Positions 63,401 through 64,000 of a stretch of DNA of 64,000 nt are shown here, in pieces. The stretch's first letter is position 1. Every line of letters begins with the position of its first letter. The DNA is from Trichoplax adhaerens. Lineage: Eukaryota; Placozoa; Uniplacotomia; Trichoplacea; Trichoplacidae. Location: assembly GCF_000150275.1 (NCBI RefSeq), contig NW_002060949.1:1795836-1859835 (forward strand). The letters run 5' to 3'. The translations under genes were made by a program, and so were the position numbers. Under the pieces are notes generated by a model, which was not told where the DNA came from, did no database searches, and saw nothing but the letters and a program-made list of their open reading frames with translations.

Positions 63401-64000
63401 AAATGTATTGGCTATCAATAAAGCTGAAAAATTTAAATATAATAATTGTACTAGCACGGTAGAACTCCATAATATCATAACTAATTCAAAAGAACTTGCC
63501 AAAACAAACTCTATCAAACAATTAAATGACGCATGTACCCAACCAGGTACTATACTATCACATATAACGTGATTAATTATAATTATGACCTGGTGCATCT
63601 ATGCGTAGTCAGATGTAATGTTAGTTGAGAAATACATTTCACCGTATCGATTTAGAGTTAAGAAATAAAAAATTTCTTGATATGAGCAGTATCAAATCTC
63701 ATTTTCTAGCTATGGATCATCGCAAATTAAGAGTAAAACTTGAATAAATATCACTTGCAAGATTCTTTTCCCATCGTATTTAATTATTTGCTATATAAAA
63801 TATTATTAGAGTGTGAACAAATGGCATGATTGCTAATGGCCTATGTTACATATACCGCACAATATACTTATACATTTAAGCAATATATCAAGATAAATCT
63901 AGCGTATAAAAGAAGTAAAATCTATGGCCGTATAATTTTTTTCGTTAAGTTTAAAAATTGTACCTATTTCTAAACTATAATGCAAATACTTTTAGATATA
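60416..64000. other. AT-rich intergenic region, nothing recognised
   Basis: No convincing exon, RNA gene or repeat family. The open frame at 63329-63598 (minus) lacks splice context and family motifs. Confidence 0.5.

Overview
This window is eukaryotic and animal. It is AT-rich, its genes are cut into many small exons by short GT-AG introns (about 50-500 nt), and every recognisable product is a metazoan protein: a ciliary transition-zone protein, a SoxC factor, a CYRI actin regulator and a LAPTM4. Compact genes with complete animal orthologues, plus abundant self-complementary GTACAGTACTGTAC-type words, suggest a placozoan (Trichoplax or close kin). That organism call rests on recognition and was not searched.

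Layout. (1) 5-10482 (+): CC2D2A, 35 exons, about 1528 aa. (2) 14062-15228 (-): an intronless SoxC-group HMG-box gene. (3) 15.2-28.3 kb: a long stretch with no recognised gene. It holds a GC-richer island, simple repeats and a promoter-like module (CCAAT, CRE and RFX-type sites) at 24.7 kb. (4) 29089-29805 (+): TMEM86/YhhN lysoplasmalogenase. (5) 32235-39145 (-): FAM91A1, about 21-22 exons, 782-813 aa depending on one intron. Its first coding exon lies inside a threefold tandem repeat (39.0-40.0 kb). (6) 41835-45283 (-): LYPLA acyl-protein thioesterase, 9 exons, 225 aa. (7) 47608-49860 (-): CYRI (FAM49), 11 exons, 330 aa. (8) 52.8-55.6 kb: a 1.2-kb repeat in two copies around a 50-N gap, rich in GTAC palindromes. 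(9) 55701-59478 (+): LAPTM4, 8 exons, 251 aa. (10) 59.5-64 kb: AT-rich with no recognised gene.

Exon joins were worked out by hand. For CC2D2A, FAM91A1, LYPLA, CYRI and LAPTM4 all splice phases agree and the coding length divides by three, so these models should be good. The genes are not an operon. Several concern membrane traffic and signalling (Golgi tethering, depalmitoylation, Rac1-WAVE control, lysosomal membrane). The set matches human linkage groups: LYPLA1, LAPTM4B, FAM91A1 and CYRIB on chromosome 8, and SOX11, CYRIA and LAPTM4A on 2p. The window therefore looks like a fragment of an ancient animal linkage block.
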